Source of the DNA: Anaerolineae bacterium
Lineage (GTDB): Bacteria; Chloroflexota; Anaerolineae; Aggregatilineales; Aggregatilineaceae
Assembly (NCBI GenBank): GCA_027494015.1
Contig: JAOSJP010000038.1
Span: forward strand, 129,387 to 193,386
Direction: 5' to 3'
DNA: 64,000 nt
Below the pieces are notes generated by a model, which ran no database searches, was not told the DNA's origin, and worked only from the letters and a program-made list of their open reading frames with translations. A program made the translations under genes and the position numbers. Below, piece by piece: positions 8,833 to 18,083 of this stretch (its first letter is position 1; every line of letters begins with the position of its first letter).

Positions 8833-10314
8833 CTACCGCTCGTCCACGATCTGCGCCTTCTGCAGGCGATTGCTGTAGTCCACGAAGACGGTCTTGATCT
8901 CGGTGAACTCATCAATGGCGCTCGTGCCGGCCTCGCGCCCGCCGTTGCCGGTGTTCTTGACTCCGCCGAAGGGCAGGTGCACTTCCGCGCCGATGGTCGG
9001 CGCGTTGATGTAGGTGATGCCCGTCTCCAGGTCGTCAATGGCGCGGAAGGCCAGGTTCACGTCGCGCGTGTAGATGGACGACGACAGCCCGTACTCGATG
9101 TCGTTGGCGACGCGGACCGCTTCCTCGTAGCTCCCTACCTTGAGCACGCTGAGCACCGGGCCGAAGATCTCCTCCTGGCTGATGCGCGTCCCGTGCTCGG
9201 TGGCGAAGATGGTCGGCTGGATGAAGAAGCCCCGGTCGTACAGGCCGCCGGTCAGGCGCTCGCCGCCAGCCAGCAGCGTCGCCTCGCCTTTGCCGATGGC
9301 GACGTATTCCATGATCGACTCGCCGGATGCCTGGTCCACCACCGGCCCCACGTCTGTGTGCGGGTCGAGCGGGTCGCCGACGACCAGCGCCTCCGTCCGC
9401 GCCAGCAGCATGGACAGGAACTGGTCGTAGATCGCTTCGTGCAGGATCAGGCGGCTGGTCGCCGTGCAGCGCTGTCCCGCCGTGCCGAACGCGCCGAACA
9501 GAATGCCGTCCAGCGCCAGCTCCAGGTTGGCATCGTCCATCACAATCTGCGGGTTCTTGCCGCCAAGCTCCACCTCGACCGGCTTGAGCAAGCGCGCCGC
9601 CGCCTCGTAGATGACCTTGCCGGCGGGCACGCCGCCCGTGAAGGACACCGCCTTGACGCGCGGGTTTTCGACGATCTCCATGCCGACCGTGCTGCCTCCG
9701 CCGGTGACGAAATTCCACACGCCGGGCGGCAGCCCCGCCTCCTCGAAGATTTCGACCAGCGTCGCCACGCACAGCGGCGTCAGCGAGGCGGGCTTGAAGA
9801 CGATGGTGTTGCCGCTGATCAGCGCCGCGCCCACCTTCCACATGGGGATGGCCATCGGGAAGTTCCAGGGGGTGATACAGCCGACCACGCCCATCGGCTG
9901 GCGCACGGTCATGCAGAACTTGCTGGGCAGCTCAGAGGGGGTTGTCTCGCCGAACAGGCGGCGACCTTCGCCGGCGATGTATTCCAGGAAGTCAATGGAT
10001 TCCTGCACGTCACCCTTGCCCTCGGCGATGACCTTGCCCATCTCGGTCGTCACCAGCGCGCCCAGCTCGTCCTTGCGCTGGCGCATGATCTGGGCGGCGC
10101 GCAGCAGGATTTCGCCGCGCCTGGGCGGCGGGAGGCGCTTCCACGCCGGGAAAGCGGCTTCGGCGGCGTCAACGGCGCGCTGCACGTCGGCGCGCGTGCC
10201 CTGCGGGAAGCGCGCCAGGGCCTCGCCGGTCGTCGGGCTTTTCGTCTCGAACCACTTGCCGCTCTCCGACGGCATCCAGGTGCCATTGATGTAATGGCCG
10301 TAATCTCGTACCAC
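8833..10314 (-). CDS. NAD(P)-dependent aldehyde dehydrogenase
   Basis: A 493-residue aldehyde dehydrogenase of standard length. It has the cofactor motif [17 protein letters not shown], the general base Glu249 in VELGGKNP, the nucleophile Cys283 in [11 protein letters not shown], and the C-terminal [10 protein letters not shown] and [12 protein letters not shown] motifs. The SFTGGVPAG loop and the C-terminal [13 protein letters not shown] recall the ALDH7/semialdehyde dehydrogenase group, but the substrate is not certain. It oxidises an aldehyde to the acid. It stands alone between repeat-filled gaps. Confidence 0.92.
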   Translation of the reverse strand: MVRDYGHYINGTWMPSESGKWFETKSPTTGEALARFPQGTRADVQRAVDAAEAAFPAWKRLPPPRRGEILLRAAQIMRQRKDELGALVTTEMGKVIAEGKGDVQESIDFLEYIAGEGRRLFGETTPSELPSKFCMTVRQPMGVVGCITPWNFPMAIPMWKVGAALISGNTIVFKPASLTPLCVATLVEIFEEAGLPPGVWNFVTGGGSTVGMEIVENPRVKAVSFTGGVPAGKVIYEAAARLLKPVEVELGGKNPQIVMDDANLELALDGILFGAFGTAGQRCTATSRLILHEAIYDQFLSMLLARTEALVVGDPLDPHTDVGPVVDQASGESIMEYVAIGKGEATLLAGGERLTGGLYDRGFFIQPTIFATEHGTRISQEEIFGPVLSVLKVGSYEEAVRVANDIEYGLSSSIYTRDVNLAFRAIDDLETGITYINAPTIGAEVHLPFGGVKNTGNGGREAGTSAIDEFTEIKTVFVDYSNRLQKAQIVDER

Positions 10315-10433
10315 AGGTCTTGCTCCTTGTCTGTTTGGCCAGGCGGAATCAGCACATGATGCATTCTTTAATTAAGAATAATTTTAGCATATTAAACGGA
10401 GATTTCCCAGGCGAGCAACGCTGGGGTGCGAGC

Positions 10434-10643
10434 AAGGTTGGCAGGAACTTGCCGGACGCGGGGGGGCATTGACCTCACCCCCAGCTTCGCTGCGCCCGGC
10501 CCCGGAACAGACTTCCGAAAGACTTCCGAAGTCTTCAAGACTTCGGAAGTCTGGTGTCTGAGCGTCTCAGCGCCGGGCAGGGGGAGGTAAACCAGGGCGC
10601 AGCAGAGCAGCGCCCCTCCCTGACAGGTTTTGCACGCGCGCCG
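10434..10643. repeat. Composite palindromic element with GTGCAAAA/TTTTGCAC arms
   Basis: Outer ends GGTGCGAGCAAGGTT and AGGTTTTGCACGCGC are inverted. Inside is a diverged core (10469-10592) carrying an extra ACTTCCGAAGTC palindrome, then GGGCGCAGCAGAGCAGCGCCC. The same arms occur around the cores at 19607, 44643 and 54563. Confidence 0.75.
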
Positions 10644-10669
10644 TGCGCAGAAGAACAGCCCCCGCGCGT

Positions 10670-10884
10670 TGAGAGCCTGTTATGCACTGACGGCCCTGTC
10701 TTTCCCCGGCGGTTTTGGGTAGCTCCTGATTTACCTCACCCCCGTCTCGGCGCTGGCGCGCCTCGACTCCCCCTCTCCATGCATGGAGAGGGGGAAAGGC
10801 CGAGCGCAGCGAGGCCAGGGGGTGAGGTAAACAGAGCGCCCCTCTCCCTTGTCAAGGGTACCAAGTTCATAACACGCTCTAGAG
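10670..10884. repeat. Composite palindromic element with CTAG-ended arms
   Basis: Inverse copy of the element at the start of the window. The left end is GCCTGTTATGCAC, the core is 10729-10832 and the right end is TTCATAACACGCTCTAG. It abuts the stop codon (10888-10890) of the HEAT/membrane gene. Together with 10434-10643 it fills the 10315-10887 gap. Confidence 0.8.
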
Positions 10885-10887
10885 CGC

Positions 10888-11991
10888 CTAGCTCAGCCCG
10901 CTGAGCATCTTGCCCAGCAGACCGGTGAGCGCCCAGTTGCCCAGCGCGGCGATCCCCGCCATGAGCAGGCCGCCCAGGAAGATCGCCAGGCAGCCCATCC
11001 CGGCTCCGAACTCGTACACCTCGCCGACCAGCTTGGACACGAGATACATGACCACAAGCGATCCAATACCCATGACCAGCGGGATCAGCAGCAGGAATTC
11101 GGTCGCCGAGCCGGCCAGGGCCAGGCCGATGAAGAGCAGGGCGAAGACCAGCATCACGTAGGTCTGGAAGGGCACCAGCCGCCGGTACAGGTAGACGAGC
11201 GTGCCGTTGCCCCCGAACAGATAGGCAGCCACCACGTGAATGGCCGCTCCCTGCAGGGCGAGCGTCAGGACTGAGTAGATGCCATAGAACGCGCCGAGCA
11301 CGAACAGGGCCACGACGCTGGCCTCGAAGAATACGTCGAGATCTTCGGATGTGATCGTGGCCGAAGGAGCCGTGTCAAGCAGCTCGCGGATGGTCTCCAG
11401 CGTGAAAACGAAAACCGCCGCCAGACTCAGCGCCACGACCAGCGCGTACAGCAGGAAATCAATCGCTACGTTGTCCCAGGTGGCTGTCTCCGCGCCTTTC
11501 CCGTGTGCCTGGCGATGCGGTGCCCGCTTGCCGCCCACCTTTTCGACGAGCGCGCGGCGGCGATCCGGGTGCGTCAGCAGAGGCATGGCGTCGGCGGCGC
11601 TCATGTGGGTCAGCGCCATGACCAGGTTGGCGACGAACGGTTCTTTTTGCAGCGCCGGGTTCAGGCTGAGCGCCTTGCCCAGGCTCTCAACCGCGCGGCC
11701 TTTGTCGCCTTCGAGATGATAATTCGTGGCCGCGTCCAGCAGCTTCTTAGCCAGATCGCGGTCGCGCTCGGCAATCTCGCCCTCGGCAGCAGGCTCCTCG
11801 CGCGAATACTGGCGCAGATAGCGCCCCGCCTTGAGCGCCAGCTCGCGCAGGGCCGGGTCGGGGTCATTCCTGAACGTCGCCGCCAGCGGCCTGAGCGCCG
11901 CCGGATCGCGACTGTTGGCCAGGGCGACGATGGCCTGGCGGCGCTGTGCGGGATCGTCACTGCTGAGCTGGCGCAGGTACGTGTCGAGCAT
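10888..11991 (-). CDS. HEAT-like/membrane protein (Yip1-like membrane part)
   Basis: A 367-residue protein. Residues about 1-60 form HEAT-like helices (DDPAQRRQAIVALANSRD, then DPDPALRELALKAGR). About 75-150 are TPR-like. From about 180 onward five hydrophobic segments follow (for example VAIDFLLYALVVALSLAAVF and FLLLIPLVMGIGSLVVMYLV), resembling the Yip1 membrane family. It is probably an inner-membrane protein with a cytoplasmic interaction domain; no function is known. The start at ATG 11991 is chosen because AAGGGGGG lies just upstream. The longer frame to 12183 runs into a repeat. Confidence 0.75.
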   Translation of the reverse strand: MLDTYLRQLSSDDPAQRRQAIVALANSRDPAALRPLAATFRNDPDPALRELALKAGRYLRQYSREEPAAEGEIAERDRDLAKKLLDAATNYHLEGDKGRAVESLGKALSLNPALQKEPFVANLVMALTHMSAADAMPLLTHPDRRRALVEKVGGKRAPHRQAHGKGAETATWDNVAIDFLLYALVVALSLAAVFVFTLETIRELLDTAPSATITSEDLDVFFEASVVALFVLGAFYGIYSVLTLALQGAAIHVVAAYLFGGNGTLVYLYRRLVPFQTYVMLVFALLFIGLALAGSATEFLLLIPLVMGIGSLVVMYLVSKLVGEVYEFGAGMGCLAIFLGGLLMAGIAALGNWALTGLLGKMLSGLS

Positions 11992-12044
11992 AGTCCCCCC
12001 TTGCCGGAAACGCCGGCGCTTTGCCGCGCAGGGCGTATCGCTTC

Positions 12045-12150
12045 TCTGGCGAAAAAGATCACCGCTGAGGCGCGGAGAGCGCAGAGGAAAGATGGGTTGG
12101 AGAGGGTGTTGAGTTCTTCTCCGCGTCCTCTGCGTTTCTGCGGCTGCGGA
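12045..12150. repeat. Interspersed repeat with CGCTGAGGCGCGGAGAGC
   Basis: The segment GATCACCGCTGAGGCGCGG followed by GCAGAGG units and facing CCTCTGCG blocks forms an imperfect inverted repeat; a related piece is at 54715-54755. The rest of 11992-12327 is leader DNA with a TACAAT box at 12213-12218, possibly the -10 of degV. Confidence 0.5.
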
Positions 12151-12327
12151 GTTGCGCCATCGCGAGATGCGCCCATCGCACAATTCTCATATTATCAGCT
12201 TCTAAGATGCGGTACAATTCCTGGCAGGCGAACGCAGCGATGCCGGACTGCCAATGGGCACGCTGTCGCGCTGCATCGCGCTGCTGGTTCGCATGATGCG
12301 GCGCTGCACCCGTGAAGGAGCATAGTC

Positions 12328-13188
12328 GTGGTCACTGTTGTCACCGATAGCTGCGCCGCAGTCCCGGAGCCTCTGATGAAGGAACTGGGCATCGAAGTCG
12401 TCCACTATCACGTGCATACCGTGCAGGGCACTTACCGCGACGGCCTGGACATGCCCGCCGACGAGTTCTACGCCTGGGTGAAGACCGCCCCGGAATGGCC
12501 GACAACCGCCAACCCCAGTGCCGGCGAGTATCTGGAAGTGTATCGCCGCGCCGCCCAGCGCAGCGACGGCATCGTGGCGATCAGCATCACGGGCACCGGC
12601 AGCGGCGGCTACCAGTCGGCGGTGCTGGCCAAGCGTCTGCTGGCCCAGGAAATGCCCGGCCTACCGGTCGAAGTCATTGACACGCAGCAGGTCGCTATGG
12701 CGCATGGCTGGTCGGTCATTCAGGCGGCGCGCGCTGCCTTGCAGGGATTGCCCGTGGCCGATGTGGCCGCCCTGGCCCGCAAGGTCGCCGCCGAAGCGTT
12801 TGTCGGCTTCACCAACGACACGCTTGAGTATCTACAGCGCGGCGGGCGCATCGGCAAGGTGACTGGTATGGTCGGCAGCGTGCTCAGCATCAAGCCGATC
12901 ATTGGGATGCGCGGCGGGATGCCCTCTCCGCTGAGCGTAGCGCGCACGCGCGCTGGGGCCTACAGGCGCATTGTCTCGCTGGCGCTCAACCATATCGCCG
13001 AGGGCAGCACAATTCGCGCGGCGCTGATGCATGTGGCCGCCCGCGAAGAAGTTGAGAAGTTCCGCCCGCTGCTGGAACAGTCGTACTCGGTCGTTGAGTG
13101 GGTGGTGGCCCAGCTTTCGCCGGCGCTCGGCGTGCACAGCGGGCCAGGCACAGTCGGGATCAGCATCATCCCCGATAGCGCTCCCTGA
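12328..13188 (+). CDS. DegV family fatty-acid-binding protein
   Basis: A 286-residue DegV-family protein of normal length. It has the N-terminal VVTDSCAAVP strand and turn, the family motif TTANPSAGEYLEVY (usually TSQPS/TSNPS), SITGTGSGGYQSA, and the later LEYLQRGGRIGK stretch. DegV/FakB proteins bind a fatty acid and present it to FakA kinase for phospholipid synthesis; no fakA is in view. Translation starts at GTG 12328 after GAAGGAGC. It lies in its own transcription unit. Confidence 0.9.
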   Translation: MVTVVTDSCAAVPEPLMKELGIEVVHYHVHTVQGTYRDGLDMPADEFYAWVKTAPEWPTTANPSAGEYLEVYRRAAQRSDGIVAISITGTGSGGYQSAVLAKRLLAQEMPGLPVEVIDTQQVAMAHGWSVIQAARAALQGLPVADVAALARKVAAEAFVGFTNDTLEYLQRGGRIGKVTGMVGSVLSIKPIIGMRGGMPSPLSVARTRAGAYRRIVSLALNHIAEGSTIRAALMHVAAREEVEKFRPLLEQSYSVVEWVVAQLSPALGVHSGPGTVGISIIPDSAP

Positions 13189-13305
13189 TCGTCCCATTGT
13201 TCATTTTCTGCGGGAGATGGCAGAGGCGCAGGCGATACGCCCCTCCCTGGCTTTGCCGGGGTTCAGGGGCGGACAGCAGCGTGGGAAGCATTGAGATGGC
13301 GTTCG

Positions 13306-13406
13306 GTTAACCTCACCCCCTGGCCTCGCTACGCTCGGCCTTTCCCCCTCTCCGTCAACGGAGAGGGGAAGGCGAGGCGCGTTAGCGCCGAGCGGGGGTG
13401 AGGTAA
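13306..13406. repeat. Palindromic core repeat
   Basis: Copy of the core running GTTAACCTCACCCCC to GGGGGTGAGGTAA with a central CCGTCAACGG stem. No long outer arms were seen here. Confidence 0.8.
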
Positions 13407-13469
13407 TGTAAAGAGCGCCCCAGACCACAGGCCGACCTTATGGAGGAACCAATTCAAATCCGCATGATC

Positions 13470-13555
13470 AGAGGTTTTCAGTCCTGAGTCGTGAGTCGTA
13501 AAGATTGTCCTGTGCTCTAGGCTCAAGACTCCTGACTCAGGACTCATCACCCATA
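13470..13555. repeat. Inverted repeat of GACTCAGGACT-type units
   Basis: Left units CAGTCCTGAGTCGTGAGTCG face right units GACTCCTGACTCAGGACTC across about 35 bases. A sister copy lies at 14699-14785. No gene is visible in 13189-13653. Confidence 0.65.
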
Positions 13556-13653
13556 GCGATTGTGCGATGTCGTTTTGGTCTCTCCATTATTGCCTGTCCG
13601 CCCCTGAATGCTGGAGCGATAGGGCCTCGTCGGGGACTCATGAGGATCGCGCC

Positions 13654-14691
13654 ATGTCCGACGGAGCATGGGACAGCTTCCTGATCGCGGCGCAGGGCGG
13701 CCAGCCGGAGCGCATGCCGGTGGCGATGGAGGCGGATTGCGGCTTCATCGCCAGCGCGTTCGGCATGAACACGCTCGACTTCTTCCTGTACCCCGATCGC
13801 TGGCTGCGCGCTCACCTCGCCCTGATGCAGCGCTTCCCGGATGTGGTGTTCCTGCCGGGATTCTGGGTCGAGTACGGCCCAGCCACCGAAGCGAGCGCGT
13901 TCGGCGCGCCGGTGGTCTGGCGGCAGGACGAAGCGCCGGCCATCCGTCCCCTGGCCTTACCCCCGGCGGACTGGCGCCATCTGCCGCGCCCCGACCCTTA
14001 CGCGGACGGGCTGATGGCCTTCGCCCTCCGCCGCCTTCTGAACCTGGAGCAGGGCGGGGAGCTGCCGGAGCCGCACCGCGTCCGCTTTGTGGCGGCGCGC
14101 GGGCCGTTCACCATCGCCACGCACCTTTTTGGCGCGACCAATTTTCTGGCTGCGCTGGCCGGGGGGCGCAACGAGGCGCGCAGCGCGGCGGGCGTGCTGG
14201 AGATGCTGACCGAGAGCACGCTGCGCTTCCTTCAGGCGCAGCTTGGCTGTCTGCGCGAGCCATGGGGCGTGATGCTGCTCGACGACGCGGTGGGGATGCT
14301 GTCGCCGGGGCTGTTCGAGGCCATCGCCCGCCCGCTGCTGGAGCGCATCTTCACCGCCTTCGACGGCCTGATCCGCATCTATCACAACAACACGCCCTGC
14401 GAGCACCTGCTGCCCTACTTCGCCGGTCTGAGTTTCGAGGTCTTCCACCTCAGCCATCGCGTGTCCATTGCCGAGGCGCGCGCCCTGATCGGCCCGGACA
14501 TCGTGCTGATGGGCAACGTGCCCCCGCAGGAAGTGATGGTGCGCGGCACGCCGCAGCAGGTCGCGGACGCAGCGCGGGAGTGTATTCTCCAGGCGGACGG
14601 GACCGGACTCATCCTGGCGCCCGGTGGCGGTCTGGGTGCCGGCACCCCCGCGCGCAACATTGACGCGCTGGTGAGCGCGGCGTTGTATTGA
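13654..14691 (+). CDS. Uroporphyrinogen decarboxylase-like (URO-D family) protein
   Basis: A 345-residue TIM-barrel protein of the URO-D/MtaA-CmuA group. Seen: FVAARGPFTIATHLFG, LRIYHNN-type barrel ends (DGLIRIYHNNTPCEHLLPY), MGNVPPQEVMVRGTPQQV, and the C-terminal LILAPGGGLGAGTPARNI that mirrors the family ending. The family includes haem-pathway decarboxylases and corrinoid-dependent methyltransferases. No haem genes or corrinoid protein adjoin, so the methyltransferase-like branch is as likely as HemE. Start ATG 13654 has TGAGGA 7 bases upstream; the frame upstream to 13567 is not needed. Confidence 0.82.
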   Translation: MSDGAWDSFLIAAQGGQPERMPVAMEADCGFIASAFGMNTLDFFLYPDRWLRAHLALMQRFPDVVFLPGFWVEYGPATEASAFGAPVVWRQDEAPAIRPLALPPADWRHLPRPDPYADGLMAFALRRLLNLEQGGELPEPHRVRFVAARGPFTIATHLFGATNFLAALAGGRNEARSAAGVLEMLTESTLRFLQAQLGCLREPWGVMLLDDAVGMLSPGLFEAIARPLLERIFTAFDGLIRIYHNNTPCEHLLPYFAGLSFEVFHLSHRVSIAEARALIGPDIVLMGNVPPQEVMVRGTPQQVADAARECILQADGTGLILAPGGGLGAGTPARNIDALVSAALY

Positions 14692-14698
14692 AGGGCGA

Positions 14699-14785
14699 TG
14701 GTGAGTCGCGCGTCACGAGTTGTGAGTCATGAAGCGGCTTCTGTGCTTCAGATTCAAGACTCATGACTCATCACTCACAACCCGC
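14699..14785. repeat. Inverted repeat of GACTCATGACT-type units
   Basis: GTGAGTCGCGCGTCACGAG and TTGTGAGTCATGAAG face AAGACTCATGACTCATCAC. Same class as 13470-13555. It fills the gap before the next gene and includes part of its leader. Confidence 0.6.
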
Positions 14786-14808
14786 TTGCAGCCTGGACGG
14801 AGACCTTC

Positions 14809-15357
14809 ATGCGCATTCTGGTGGACATGGACGGCGTGCTGGCCGACTTCGAGCGCGGCTTTGAGGGAGCGTGGCAGCTTGCGCACCCCGATCTGCCGGT
14901 CATCCTGGCCGCGCAGCGACGCCGTCCGCTCGTGCAGGACGAGTACCCGCCCGAACTGCGCAATCACGTCCACGCCATTTTCCACGCACCGGGCTTCTTC
15001 CGGGCGCTGCCGCCAGTCCCTGGCGGGCGGGCGGCGCTTGAAGGGCTGCTGGCGCTGGGCTGCGACGTGCGCCTGTGCACGACGCCGCTGCTCGATTACC
15101 GGCACTGCGTGATCGAGAAATACGAGTGGGTGGAGCGCGAGCTAGGCCCGGCCTGGGTGGATCGCCTCATCCTCACCCGCGACAAGACGATCATCCGCGC
15201 CGACGCGCTGATTGACGACCGCCCGCAGCTTGACGGGGCGGACGTGCCCACCTGGGAGCACATCCTCTACGACCAGCCGTATAACCGCGCCGACCAGGAC
15301 AAGCGCCGCCTGACTTGGCAGACCTGGCGCGCGGTGCTCTTCCCGGACGGGGCGTAA
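14809..15357 (+). CDS. 5'(3')-deoxyribonucleotidase-like HAD phosphatase
   Basis: A 182-residue protein of the NT5C-type HAD family. The nucleophile and acid/base Asp6 and Asp8 lie in ILVDMDGVLADF, motif II is CTTP, a Lys lies in RDKTIIRADALIDDRP, and that last segment carries the acidic motif. The length and the WEHILYDQPYN segment fit the 5'-deoxyribonucleotidase group, which dephosphorylates (deoxy)nucleoside monophosphates. A specific substrate is inferred only. The start at ATG 14809 directly precedes the HAD motif; CGGAGACC is upstream. Confidence 0.85.
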   Translation: MRILVDMDGVLADFERGFEGAWQLAHPDLPVILAAQRRRPLVQDEYPPELRNHVHAIFHAPGFFRALPPVPGGRAALEGLLALGCDVRLCTTPLLDYRHCVIEKYEWVERELGPAWVDRLILTRDKTIIRADALIDDRPQLDGADVPTWEHILYDQPYNRADQDKRRLTWQTWRAVLFPDGA

Positions 15358-15480
15358 ACTATCCCTAATGCGCCCTGAAGATCATGATCGCTAGCCGTCT
15401 GTAAGGGCGGGCTTGAGACAGATCAGCGAATTAGCGCGGATACCACGCGCGGCACGTAGGGGTGCTGCTCTGCTGCGCCC

Positions 15481-15514
15481 TTGTAGGGGCGGGTTTAGAA
15501 ACCCGCCCCTACAA
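15481..15514. repeat. Short palindrome GTAGGGGCGGGTTT/AAACCCGCCCCTAC
   Basis: Perfect inverted repeat around TAGA. It is one of about nine GTAGGGG palindromes scattered in the window. The bases before it (15379-15480) include GATCATGATCG and GTAGGGGTGCTGCTCTGCTGCGCCC, parts of other repeats. Confidence 0.75.
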
Positions 15515-15516
15515 GC

Positions 15517-15637
15517 CTCACCCCCTAAATCCCCCTCTCCAGCCGAGCTAGAGAGGGGGACCTGGCTCGCCGCGCGCGGCGCGTTCCCCCTCCCTGGTTC
15601 TGCTGGCTGAGGGGGCCAGGGGGAGGGGCGTTCTGCC
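15517..15637. repeat. GC-rich palindromic repeat with CTAG arms
   Basis: CTCACCCCCTAAATCCCCC and GCCGAGCTAGAGAGGGGG recall the 3605 and 19165 elements; facing CCCCTCCC/GGGGGAGG arms follow. The 15358-15775 gap consists almost wholly of repeats. Confidence 0.6.
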
Positions 15638-15674
15638 GCACCAGACTTCGGAAGTCTGCTCGCCGAGCGCCTGC

Positions 15675-15706
15675 CCGTAGGGGCGTATTGCAATACGCCC
15701 CTACGG
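15675..15706. repeat. Short palindrome CCGTAGGGGCGTATTG/CAATACGCCCCTACGG
   Basis: Perfect 32-base palindrome. It recurs with small changes at 24337-24368 and 31835-31863. If transcribed it would fold into a strong hairpin downstream of gltX, whose stop is at 15776. Confidence 0.8.
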
Positions 15707-15775
15707 AAGCATTTCGCCAACAGGATCGCGTGTGGAGCGGGGGCGGCCTCTGACATCGCCCCCGGATAAGGACTG

Positions 15776-17266
15776 CTACAAGCTCGCCATCGCCTGGCGG
15801 ATGCGCTTCAGCGATTCTTCGCGGCCCAGCACTTCCATCGTCTCGAACAGCGGCGGCGAGACCTGCTGGCCGGTGGTGGCGGCGCGCAGCGCGCCGAAAA
15901 GCTGCCCCGCCTTCAGCCCCAACTGCTCGGCCAGGGCGCGCATGGCGGCTTCCTGCGTCGCCGCGCCGAAGTCGGGCAGCGTGGCCAGGGCATCCACCGC
16001 CGCCCCCAATGCGGCCTGGGTGCGCGCCGCGTCCAGGCCCTTCTGGATGATCTGATCGGCGGGCGGGGGAGTGAACGAGTTGGTGAAGATGAAGCCGGCC
16101 ATGTCCAGCGCGTCGTTGAGCGTCTTGATGCGCACCTTGATCAGCGGCACGACGCGGCGCACCCGCTCCAGGTCTGCCGCGTAGCCCGCGCCGGTGAAGA
16201 CGGGCAGCAGCCGCCGGGCCAGCTCGTCGTCGTCCATCTCGCGGATGTAGACGCCGTTGAGCCAGTCCAGCTTCTCGATGGGGAACGCACTGCCCGCCGG
16301 GTTGACGCGCGCCAGATCGAAGCGCTCGATGGTCTCCTGGACGGTGAACACTTCGCGGTCGTCGCCGAAGCTCCAGCCGACGTTGGTCAGGAAGTTGACC
16401 ACCGCCTCCGGCAGATAGCCGCCCTCGACGAACTCGTGCAGCAGCACGGGCACCTTGCGCCCGCCCTCGGCGAAGGCGACGCTGCGCTTGGAGAGCTTGC
16501 CCTTGCCGCTGGGGTTGAGGATCACCGGCAGGTGGGCGATGAGCGGCATCGGCCAGCCGAAGGCGTCGTACAGGTTCCTGTGCACCGGCGCGGTGGAGAT
16601 CCATTCTTCGGCGCGCAGGATGTGGCTGATGGCCATCAGGTGATCGTCCACCACGTTGGCCAGGTGGTACGTCGGGAAGCCGTCCGACTTGAGCAGCACC
16701 AGGTCTTGAAGCTGGCGGTTGTCGAAGGTGATGTCGCCGCGCAGCAGATCGTGGACGGTCGTCGTGCCCTCCAGCGGCATCTTGAAGCGGATGACGTAGC
16801 GCCCGCCCGTCTCCTCGTGCAGCCGGGCGCGCGCTTCGGGCGTCAGAGAGCGGCAGTGGCGGTCGTAGCCGGGGTCTTGCTTGGCGGCGAGCTGCTGCCG
16901 GCGCAGCGCGGACAGCCGCTCCTCGGTGCAATAGCAGCGGTAGGCGTGCCCCTGCTCGACCAGCCAGTGCGCCCACTGCTGGTAGAGCGCCGTCCGCTCG
17001 GACTGGAAGTACGGCCCGTAGTCGCCGCCGACCTCCGGCCCTTCGTCCCAGTCCAGGCCCAGCCAGCGCAGCCCGTCAGTGATCAGGCGCAGCGCGCCGG
17101 GATCGTAGCGTTTCTGGTCGGTGTCTTCGATGCGCAGGATGAACGCCCCGCCGTGATGGCGGGCGAACAGCCAGTTGAACAGCGCCGTGCGCACCCCGCC
17201 GATGTGCAGCGGCCCGGTGGGGCTGGGCGCAAAGCGCACGCGAACGGGTACGTTCTGCTCGGTCAC
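15776..17266 (-). CDS. gltX: Glutamyl-tRNA synthetase
   Basis: A 496-residue class I aminoacyl-tRNA synthetase. The HIGH-type motif is at residues 21-24 (PSPTGPLHIGG) and the KMSKS-type motif at 257-261 (KLSKR), with the RFKMPLEG and ILRAEEWISTAP stretches typical of bacterial GltX. The C-terminal helical anticodon domain fills about 330-496. It charges tRNA-Glu. GlnS in the same window means tRNA-Gln can be charged directly and GltX need not misacylate. A TATAAT box on the minus strand at 17311-17316 may be its -10. GGAGAGACC lies before ATG 17266. Confidence 0.96.
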   Translation of the reverse strand: MTEQNVPVRVRFAPSPTGPLHIGGVRTALFNWLFARHHGGAFILRIEDTDQKRYDPGALRLITDGLRWLGLDWDEGPEVGGDYGPYFQSERTALYQQWAHWLVEQGHAYRCYCTEERLSALRRQQLAAKQDPGYDRHCRSLTPEARARLHEETGGRYVIRFKMPLEGTTTVHDLLRGDITFDNRQLQDLVLLKSDGFPTYHLANVVDDHLMAISHILRAEEWISTAPVHRNLYDAFGWPMPLIAHLPVILNPSGKGKLSKRSVAFAEGGRKVPVLLHEFVEGGYLPEAVVNFLTNVGWSFGDDREVFTVQETIERFDLARVNPAGSAFPIEKLDWLNGVYIREMDDDELARRLLPVFTGAGYAADLERVRRVVPLIKVRIKTLNDALDMAGFIFTNSFTPPPADQIIQKGLDAARTQAALGAAVDALATLPDFGAATQEAAMRALAEQLGLKAGQLFGALRAATTGQQVSPPLFETMEVLGREESLKRIRQAMASL

Positions 17267-17369
17267 GATGGTCTCTCCTCGGCGCTGCGGCCACAGGTGC
17301 GGCGGGGAGGATTATAGCAGGGATTCGTGTGCCACGAACGGGGAGGTGAGGTAAGATAGCAGAAAGGGA

Positions 17370-18050
17370 ATGAGGATCACAGACGTGAGCGAGTTCACCA
17401 CCAGAGAGATTGTCCAGCAGCTTGTCCGGTCTCCGCGCCTGCCGCAGCTCACCCGGCAGCTTCAGGCGATCCTGCGCGCCGAACAGGAGCGGCGCGAGCG
17501 CTTCTACGAGGAGATGTCCGACGCGCGGAAGGCCGAGTTCATCAACGGAGAGGTCATCGTGCAGTCGCCCGTCAAGCTGCGCCACAGCGTCGCCAGCGGC
17601 AATCTGTTCGCGCTGCTCAACGCCTACGTCCAGAAGCACGCTTTGGGATACGTGGGCCACGAGAAGCTGCTGATCGCGCTCACCCGCAACGATTACGAGC
17701 CGGACATCTGCTTCTTCATGCAGGAGAAAGCAGCAGCGTTTGCCCCGGATCAGATGAAATTCCCCGCCCCCGATCTGGCCGTCGAAGTTCTCTCCGACTC
17801 GACGGAGGCTATTGATCGCGGGGTGAAGTTCGAGGACTACGCCCTGCACGGAGTCGCCGAATATTGGCTGGTTGACCCGGAGCAGGAGAGCGTCGAGCAA
17901 TACCTTCTGAGGGACGAAGCATACGAACTGGCCGTCAAGGTGAAAGCGGGGATGATCCAGAGCGCCGTCGTGTCTGGCTTTGAGATTCCGGTGCGGGCGA
18001 TCTTCGACCCGGCGGAGCAATTCACCGCCCTGCAAGCGCTTTTGCGGTGA
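17370..18050 (+). CDS. Uma2 family (DUF820) PD-(D/E)XK nuclease-like protein
   Basis: Up to 226 residues with the Uma2 core: NGEVIVQSP, NDYEPDICFF (motif Asp), DLAVEVLSDSTEAIDRGVK (Glu and Lys of the PD-(D/E)XK site) and EYWLVDPE. The family is abundant in Chloroflexota and cyanobacteria and is usually orphan, with no established role. Two starts are possible: ATG 17370, which has AAAGGGA almost touching it, and GTG 17385, which sits 9 bases after GAGG. It is divergent from gltX. A second member is at 53895. Confidence 0.85.
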   Translation: MRITDVSEFTTREIVQQLVRSPRLPQLTRQLQAILRAEQERRERFYEEMSDARKAEFINGEVIVQSPVKLRHSVASGNLFALLNAYVQKHALGYVGHEKLLIALTRNDYEPDICFFMQEKAAAFAPDQMKFPAPDLAVEVLSDSTEAIDRGVKFEDYALHGVAEYWLVDPEQESVEQYLLRDEAYELAVKVKAGMIQSAVVSGFEIPVRAIFDPAEQFTALQALLR

Positions 18051-18083
18051 CGCGCTGCTCCGGCTGGCTGATGGTCCCTGCTG

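Noticed and set aside
15481..15706. Possible CRISPR array or riboswitch from clustered palindromes
   Set aside because: The palindromes are of two different types, are not evenly spaced and have no unique spacers or cas genes nearby.
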